This document shows positions 5,657 through 10,503 of a stretch of DNA of 10,503 bases, piece by piece. Origin of the DNA: JAKFWF01 sp031401535 (GTDB lineage: Bacteria; Pseudomonadota; Alphaproteobacteria; Rhizobiales; Hyphomicrobiaceae); assembly GCA_031401535.1 (NCBI GenBank), contig JANNRP010000199.1, forward strand, positions 1 through 10,503, given 5' to 3'. The stretch's first letter is position 1. Every line of letters starts with the position of its first letter. The notes under the pieces were generated by a model that worked only from the letters and a program-made list of their open reading frames with translations, made no database searches and was not told the origin of the DNA. The position numbers and the translations under genes are program-made.

Positions 5657-8491
5657 GTGATCAACTCAATACACGAAAACGACCAGTCGCCACCACCGGT
5701 CGACCCGCCCAAGACCCCGCCGACATCTGGCCCAGGCAGTGGCGGTGATGTGCGGCCCGTGCTGATCACAGATGAAATGCGCAAGAGCTATCTCGACTAC
5801 GCCATGAGCGTTATCGTATCGCGTGCATTGCCTGACGTTCGGGATGGTTTGAAGCCCGTGCACCGGCGCATTCTGTTCGGCATGAGCGAGCTTGGCCTCG
5901 AGCCCAATAAAAAGCATGTTAAATGCGCGCGCGTCGTGGGCGAAGTCATGGGCAAATACCATCCCCACGGCAACCTCGCGATCTACGACGCACTGGTCCG
6001 CATGGCGCAGGACTTCTCGATGCGCGTGCCGCTGGTCGACGGCCAGGGCAACTTCGGCTCGGTCGATGGCGACCCTCCCGCCGCTGATCGGTACACCGAG
6101 TGCCGCCTCGCCAAGGTCGCGACCACGCTGCTTGACGATCTCGATAAGGACACCGTCGACTATCGCGAGAACTATGACGGCACGTTGCGCGAACCGAGCG
6201 TAATGCCGGCCAAGTTCCCGAACTTGCTCGTCAATGGTGCCGGCGGAATAGCCGTCGGCATGGCAACGAATATTCCGCCACACAACCTGGGCGAAGTTAT
6301 AGACGCGTGCCTTGCGCACCTCGAGAACCCGGAAATTTCGATCGACGAGTTGTGCCAGATCGTGCCCGGCCCCGACTTTCCGACTGGCGCCATGATCCTC
6401 GGGCGCGGCGGCATCCTGTCAGCCTACCACAAGGGCCGCGGGTCAATCATCATGCGCGCCAAAGTCCACACCGAAGATATCCGCAAGGACCGCGAAGCGC
6501 TCATCGTGACGGCGATTCCCTATCAGGTGAACAAGAAAGTTCTGCAGGAGAAAATTGCTGACCTCGTGCGTGAAAAGCGGATCGAGGGCATCTCCGACCT
6601 ATGGGACGAGAGTAACCGCGAAGGCATGCGCATCGTCATCGAATTGAAGCGTGATGCGGTCGCCGACGTGGTGCTCAACCAGCTCTGGCGCTTTTCCGAC
6701 CTGCAAACGACGTTCGGCGCCAACATGCTGGCCATCACCGGCGGTCGCCCCGAGCAACTCAACCTCAAGGACATGATCAGCGCCTTCACCGCCTTCCGCG
6801 AGGAAGTCGTGTCACGGCGCACCAAGTTCCTGCTTAACAAGTCGCGTGACCGCGCCCACGTGCTGGTTGGCTTGGGGATCGCAGTCGCCAATATCGACGA
6901 CGTGATCAACCTGATCCGGCGCGCGCCATCGCCCTCCGAAGCCAAAGAACAGCTGATGACGCGCGATTGGCCAGCCAAGGATATGGCCCCGTTGATGGAG
7001 CTGATTGCTGATCCGAAGAGCCGCTTGAGCGCCGACGGCACCATGAAGCTGTCGGCCGAGCAGGCACAGGCGATCCTCGATCTGCGATTGCAGCGCCTGA
7101 CAGCTCTCGGGCGCGACGAAATCGGCGACGACTTGATGAAGATCGCTGGCGAAATCAAGGAATTCCTCGATATCCTGTCGTCGCGTGTCCGCATCGTCGA
7201 CATCATCAAAAGCGAGCTGAGCTCGATCAAGACGCAGTACGCGACGCCACGGCAGACCGAAATCATCGACATCGAAGGTGAAGTCGAGGATGAGGATCTG
7301 ATCCAGCGTGAGGATATGGTCGTGACGGTTAGCCTAAAGGGCTACATCAAGCGCGTGCCACTATCGACCTATCGGGCACAGCGGCGCGGCGGCAAGGGCC
7401 GGTCCGGCATGTCGACGCGCGAGGAAGATGTCGTCACGCGGCTGTTCATGGCGTCAACCCATACCCCAGTGCTGTTCTTCTCGTCGCGCGGCATGTGCTA
7501 CCGGATGAAAGTCTGGCGCTTGCCGATCGGCACGCCACAGTCCCAGGGCAAGGCGCTGATCAACCTGCTGCCGCTGACTCAGGGCGAAGTGATTACGTCA
7601 ATCCTCACGCTGCCGGAGGACCCTAAGAGCTGGGCTGAACTCGAACTGATGTTTGCGACCCGCAACGGCAACGTCAGGCGCAATTCGCTGGGCGACTTCG
7701 AGAGCATCAATCGCAACGGTAAAATCGCGATGAAACTCGACGAGGGCGACCAGATCATCGATGTCGCAATCTGCTCGACAGCCCAAGACGTCATGTTGGC
7801 AACAGCTGACGGTCAGTGCATCCGCTTTTCAGCTGAGGACGTGAGGCTGTTCAAAGGCCGGGATTCAGATGGTGTGCGCGGCATCAGGCTCGCCGAGGGT
7901 AATACAGTAATTGCGATGGCCATCCTCACTCATGTCGATGCGACACCCGCGGAACGCAGCGCCTATACCAAGCACGCGACAGCGCTACGGCGTGCGCTTA
8001 ACGCCGAAGCCAACGCCGAGGACGGCGAAGTGGCCGCCGAGCCGGAGGCCGACGCCGAGGAGGCAATCGAGGGCGAGACTGTGCTCACGACGGAGCGCAT
8101 CGCCGAGTTGGCCAGCACCGAGCAATTCGTGCTCACAGTGTCGGAACGCGGCTACGGGAAGCGCTCGTCGTCCTACGATTTCCGCCTGTCGGGACGGGGG
8201 GGGAAGGGCATCGCCGCCATGGTTGTCAATGATCGGAACGGGCAGCTCGTCGCGTCCTTCCCGATCGAGGACAGCGACCAGCTCATGCTCGTCACCGATG
8301 GGGGCCAGCTGATCCGGTGCCCGGTCAAGGACGTGCGCATTGCTGGCCGAAACACACAAGGCGTACGCATCTTCAAGACCGACAGCACCGAGAAAGTCGT
8401 CTCTGTGGAACGCATCCGCGACGATGGATCGGAAGCGGACAGCGCAGCAGATGGCGAAGGCGAGCCACCATCTGGGGACATTCAAGAGTAG
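5657..8491 (+). CDS. gyrA: DNA gyrase subunit A
   Basis: GyrA is the DNA-cleaving subunit of gyrase, which with GyrB introduces negative supercoils. From GTG 5657 (GGGA ten bases upstream) it has 944 residues. The frame is open back to 5441, but conserved sequence starts only at DVRPVLITDEMRKSYLDYAM (residues 31-50), so the shorter start is preferred. The breakage-reunion domain follows with GLKPVHRRILFGM, HPHGNLAIYDALVRMAQDF and the catalytic Tyr146 in AADRYTE (E. coli Tyr122). The C-terminal DNA-wrapping domain carries the GyrA box QRRGGKG (about 575-581) and a second GRGGKG farther on. An Ala/Glu-rich acidic insertion lies at about 782-808, a length feature I associate with alphaproteobacterial GyrA. 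The quinolone-resistance positions read Asn106-Leu107 (E. coli Asp82-Ser83), with Asp111 (Asp87) kept. The frame is intact. Other start codons are possible. Confidence 0.98.
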   Translation: MINSIHENDQSPPPVDPPKTPPTSGPGSGGDVRPVLITDEMRKSYLDYAMSVIVSRALPDVRDGLKPVHRRILFGMSELGLEPNKKHVKCARVVGEVMGKYHPHGNLAIYDALVRMAQDFSMRVPLVDGQGNFGSVDGDPPAADRYTECRLAKVATTLLDDLDKDTVDYRENYDGTLREPSVMPAKFPNLLVNGAGGIAVGMATNIPPHNLGEVIDACLAHLENPEISIDELCQIVPGPDFPTGAMILGRGGILSAYHKGRGSIIMRAKVHTEDIRKDREALIVTAIPYQVNKKVLQEKIADLVREKRIEGISDLWDESNREGMRIVIELKRDAVADVVLNQLWRFSDLQTTFGANMLAITGGRPEQLNLKDMISAFTAFREEVVSRRTKFLLNKSRDRAHVLVGLGIAVANIDDVINLIRRAPSPSEAKEQLMTRDWPAKDMAPLMELIADPKSRLSADGTMKLSAEQAQAILDLRLQRLTALGRDEIGDDLMKIAGEIKEFLDILSSRVRIVDIIKSELSSIKTQYATPRQTEIIDIEGEVEDEDLIQREDMVVTVSLKGYIKRVPLSTYRAQRRGGKGRSGMSTREEDVVTRLFMASTHTPVLFFSSRGMCYRMKVWRLPIGTPQSQGKALINLLPLTQGEVITSILTLPEDPKSWAELELMFATRNGNVRRNSLGDFESINRNGKIAMKLDEGDQIIDVAICSTAQDVMLATADGQCIRFSAEDVRLFKGRDSDGVRGIRLAEGNTVIAMAILTHVDATPAERSAYTKHATALRRALNAEANAEDGEVAAEPEADAEEAIEGETVLTTERIAELASTEQFVLTVSERGYGKRSSSYDFRLSGRGGKGIAAMVVNDRNGQLVASFPIEDSDQLMLVTDGGQLIRCPVKDVRIAGRNTQGVRIFKTDSTEKVVSVERIRDDGSEADSAADGEGEPPSGDIQE

Positions 8492-8495
8492 AGAA

Positions 8496-8512
8496 GAGCG
8501 CATTTTGCGCTC
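8496..8512. terminator. Small hairpin between convergent gyrA and XRE gene, possible two-way terminator
   Basis: GAGCGCA (8496-8502) and TGCGCTC (8506-8512) pair perfectly over 7 bp around a 3-base loop, just after the gyrA stop (8489-8491) and before the end of the convergent gene (8521). No T-run follows on the plus strand, and only a broken pyrimidine stretch follows on the minus strand, so termination efficiency is doubtful. Confidence 0.45.
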
Positions 8513-8520
8513 GGTCCCGC

Positions 8521-9294
8521 TCAACCCACGAGCCGCGCATAGCCTTGTTCGACGGTTTCGTCCAGCAATTGCCGATAGCCTGCATAGGCTGCGTGGGTGC
8601 TTGGGATTTCGCCAAACTCCACGCCCGAGAAATCGGTACGCTTGCAATAGATGATGGGGGCAGCGACTGGTACATACTGCGCCCGGTTTTTATTCAGCGT
8701 CGTAATCAGCCCGCGCATCTGACCTGCCTGATCCTGCTGGGAGACAATGACATTGCGCATCGCGCCCTTCGTCAGCGACACCAGATGAATGTACATGGAT
8801 GAGGCTGGAACATAGAGCCGACCGCGGTGCGAGAATGGCGCATCAGGCCGGTTCTGCTCCACAAACAGCAGACTCGGCCAACCACTGTCCCAGGTGATCA
8901 ACGTGCTATAGGCGATGATCATGTGTGGCACCGAGAACGCTGGCCGGATCGTCAAGTACTCGCCGACATAGTGATCGACCGCAAGACGGTTGTAGGCACC
9001 CATGTAAAGCGGGGCGACATCGGTGCCCATGCCGGGCTTGCCCGGTTCGTCACGCTCGGAAACCTTGTGGACCGCCGTCCCATTCCAAGCCTGCTTGATC
9101 TCGTCGAAGTCCAGGCCCAGAACCATGCAAACATCGAACAACGTCTGATCGCGCACGACGCGGCCATTCATCAGGTTTTGCACGGTCTTTTCGTGGCAAT
9201 CGGCAGCATCAGCCAGTTCGGCCTGCGTGATTTTCTTCTCAATCATCGCCTTAGAGATACGGGCAACAGCCGGATTGCGCTCGGACACGGACAT
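8521..9294 (-). CDS. XRE-family HTH regulator with unrecognised C-terminal domain
   Basis: The product is 257 residues from ATG 9294-9292. This start is chosen over an upstream in-frame start (9450) because AGGGG lies 5 nt before it and the regulator sequence begins there (MSVSERNPAVARISKAMIEK). Residues about 10-65 form a Cro/C1-type helix-turn-helix, with KKITQAELADAADCHEKTVQ and NLMNGR as recognition helix and turn. After a polar linker, residues about 95-257 form a separate domain. It contains a Tyr-rich stretch (APLYMGAYNRLAVDHYVGEY), strands such as HMIIAYSTLITWDSG and a conserved-looking RLYVPASSMYIHLVSLTKG. I do not recognise this domain; it might bind a ligand, but that is a guess. 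The gene is divergent from the LprI-like gene, and the shared gap holds paired 11-bp motifs, suggesting autoregulation and control of that neighbour. Confidence 0.85.
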   Translation of the reverse strand: MSVSERNPAVARISKAMIEKKITQAELADAADCHEKTVQNLMNGRVVRDQTLFDVCMVLGLDFDEIKQAWNGTAVHKVSERDEPGKPGMGTDVAPLYMGAYNRLAVDHYVGEYLTIRPAFSVPHMIIAYSTLITWDSGWPSLLFVEQNRPDAPFSHRGRLYVPASSMYIHLVSLTKGAMRNVIVSQQDQAGQMRGLITTLNKNRAQYVPVAAPIIYCKRTDFSGVEFGEIPSTHAAYAGYRQLLDETVEQGYARLVG

Positions 9295-9479
9295 GCAGCC
9301 CCTCAATAACTTTACGATCGGGGGCGAGTGTATGCCGATCCCAACATGTCGGAAAGTACCGGAATTTTCTCGACCGCCGCAGTGTCGGCTATCGGATGTT
9401 GCCGTTGGCTGACCTCTAGTGGACTCAACTTTCCGACAACCGCCCGCCATCCTTTTCCCATCAACAACGGGAGTCTGAC
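9295..9479. promoter_or_regulatory. Divergent regulatory region with mirrored 11-bp motifs
   Basis: In the 185 bp between the XRE gene and the LprI-like gene, ACTTTCCGACA occurs at 9428-9438 on the plus strand and 9357-9347 on the minus strand. It ends 41 bases before the LprI-like ATG and 52 bases before the XRE ATG, so each gene has the same box in the same orientation upstream. A TACACT (9332-9327, minus) resembles a -10 element for the XRE gene, 16 bases from the TTCCGA within the box. An extra TGTCGG half-copy is at 9383-9388. Confidence 0.55.
9347..9438. repeat. 11-bp perfect inverted repeat, probable operator pair
   Basis: TGTCGGAAAGT (9347-9357) and ACTTTCCGACA (9428-9438) are exact reverse complements separated by 70 bp. 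The distance is too long for a compact RNA hairpin terminator, and the placement between divergent genes favours two binding sites for one protein, perhaps the XRE regulator next door. Confidence 0.55.
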
Positions 9480-9845
9480 ATGACTACCAATATATTGAAG
9501 TTCAAGATCTTTTCAGGCCTGTCACTAGCATTTACGGCAGCACTGGCCAGTGGTGGAACATCGGCCCTCGCCACTGATTTCTCCTGCCGCAGCGCCAGCA
9601 CTACGGCCGAGAACACGATCTGCGCCCACGCCAATCTCAGTTCTCTCGACGACCAGATGGCGCGGATCTATGGCCGCCTTTGGGCGGAATACAACACACG
9701 CGATCGCGTTCAGTTGCGCAGTGAACAGCGTCGCTTCCTGGGTTATCGCGATGCCTGCGGTCGTGACGTGCGCTGCATCAAGGGCGCTTATCTCGACCAG
9801 ATTTCCGTGCTTGATACCAAGCTAGCCGAGATACTCGATAAGTGA
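9480..9845 (+). CDS. Secreted LprI/DUF1311-like protein
   Basis: The product is 121 residues from ATG 9480, with GGGAG six bases upstream. Residues 1-32 are a signal peptide (basic LKFK, hydrophobic core, cleavage probably after TSALA). The mature part fits the LprI N-terminal-like (DUF1311) pattern: FSCRSASTTAENTICAHANLS, then LDDQMARIYGRL and a QRRFLGYRDACGRDVRCI segment, finishing with a helix. Cys36, Cys48, Cys93 and Cys99 can form two disulfides in the periplasm. The founding member in Mycobacterium inhibits lysozyme, but most small family members have no tested role, so lysozyme inhibition is only a possibility here. It is divergent from an XRE regulator with shared upstream boxes, and its stop is 6 bp from the end of the convergent permease gene. 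Confidence 0.85.
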   Translation: MTTNILKFKIFSGLSLAFTAALASGGTSALATDFSCRSASTTAENTICAHANLSSLDDQMARIYGRLWAEYNTRDRVQLRSEQRRFLGYRDACGRDVRCIKGAYLDQISVLDTKLAEILDK

Positions 9846-9851
9846 TCAACC

Positions 9852-10503
9852 CTATGCCGGTTTCGGGGCGGCGAGCAGTGCGCCGCCCAGCATGATAAGG
9901 CCAGCGGCAATCATCATCAACTCAATGACAATCCGAAAACGCTGTGCATCCATCCCCATCAGGATGCGTTTCGATAACCACGAGCCAATCATCAACGCGC
10001 ATCCGACGGCAAGACCGCGTGCTGCCGTGGTCGGCGACATTGCTCCAAAGGCATGGAAGATGATTGCCTTGGTCCCCGAAATCGCCGCAGAACCAACTGC
10101 TTCCGTCGCGATGAACCGGCCTTTCGTCAATCCATATGCCAGAAAGAATGGCGTGTTGATCGGTCCTGTCGAGGCTACCAAGCCGGTCAGAAAGCCTATC
10201 CCAGCTCCGACGATGGCCATACCGCGCAGGGTCATCTGGAACCCCTGTTCGAACAACCAGCGGCGCCCCGGCACCGAGAGCAGCAGGAAAATTCCGAGTG
10301 TCGCCTCGATCATACGTGGATTGAGCGACAGCAACGTGCGAGCGCCAATCATTGCGGCCGGAACCGCCGTCGCGCAGTAGACCGCATTCACCTTCCAGTC
10401 GATTTCACGCCACCAGACGGCGGCCCGCGAGACGTTCGCCATCAGCGCAGCGATCGCCATGATCGGCACGGTGTCTTGTGGGCCGAATGACCAGACAAGC
10501 ATC
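9852..10503 (-). CDS. TauE/SafE-family membrane permease (sulfite-exporter type), N-terminus cut
   Basis: The visible 216 residues, ending at TAG 9854-9852, form a multi-pass membrane protein. Hydrophobic helices are separated by short loops, with NVSRAAVWWREIDWKVNAVY after the first visible helix. The repeat-like segment GIGFLTGLVASTGPINTPFF is the signature second-half motif of the TauE/SafE (DUF81) family. The family usually has about 250-270 residues with two similar halves. The first Met codon here (10502) is probably internal, and the start plus the first-half Gly-rich motif lie beyond the right edge. Family members move sulfite, sulfoacetate or other small organic anions across the inner membrane, but most are uncharacterised, so the substrate is not assigned. 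It is convergent with the LprI-like gene, 6 bp apart, and no terminator is seen between them. Confidence 0.9.
   Translation of the reverse strand, partial: MLVWSFGPQDTVPIMAIAALMANVSRAAVWWREIDWKVNAVYCATAVPAAMIGARTLLSLNPRMIEATLGIFLLLSVPGRRWLFEQGFQMTLRGMAIVGAGIGFLTGLVASTGPINTPFFLAYGLTKGRFIATEAVGSAAISGTKAIIFHAFGAMSPTTAARGLAVGCALMIGSWLSKRILMGMDAQRFRIVIELMMIAAGLIMLGGALLAAPKPA

Noticed and set aside
6523..7272. Minus-strand 249-codon open frame inside gyrA
   Set aside because: It is antisense to intact gyrA, and its Ser/Arg/Ile-rich composition is a codon-bias artefact.
7990..8080. GCCGAG-rich repetitive stretch in gyrA as a possible tandem repeat element
   Set aside because: It is irregular and encodes the acidic Ala/Glu insertion expected in alphaproteobacterial GyrA, so low-complexity coding explains it.

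Overview
The window looks like chromosomal DNA of an alphaproteobacterium. The main reasons are a GyrA with a long acidic insertion in its C-terminal domain (a pattern I associate with alphaproteobacterial GyrA), moderately high GC, a secreted PRC-barrel protein and a DUF1311/LprI-type exported protein. I cannot fix the genus.

Positions 1-4503, all on the minus strand, read in transcription order from high to low coordinates. First comes a membrane histidine kinase (4503-3370), then a clear TPP riboswitch (3291-3195). The riboswitch leads directly into a small receiver-like protein lacking the phospho-accepting Asp (3194-2649), followed 27 bp later by thiC (2621-735). Next are a small exported four-cysteine protein (698-333) and a type II toxin-antitoxin pair (291-91, and 94 to the window edge). 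The first gene under direct control of the thiamine riboswitch is therefore the degenerate receiver, not thiC, and a sensor kinase sits just upstream. This is the most unusual part of the window.

Positions 4504-5656 hold a strong rho-independent terminator (4681-4714), a secreted PRC-barrel protein on the minus strand (5313-4744) and a 343-bp divergent region before gyrA. That region carries three copies of a TTCAAGYCGC motif and a shorter inverted repeat.

Positions 5657-8491 are gyrA on the plus strand. Its quinolone-resistance region reads Asn-Leu where E. coli has Asp82-Ser83.

Positions 8492-10503 start with a short hairpin between convergent genes. An XRE-type regulator with an unrecognised C-terminal domain follows on the minus strand (9294-8521), divergent from an LprI-like secreted protein (9480-9845). 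The 185-bp gap between them has the same 11-bp motif facing each gene at a similar distance. A TauE/SafE-type permease on the minus strand runs off the right edge. No tRNA, rRNA, CRISPR array, insertion sequence or phage gene was seen.
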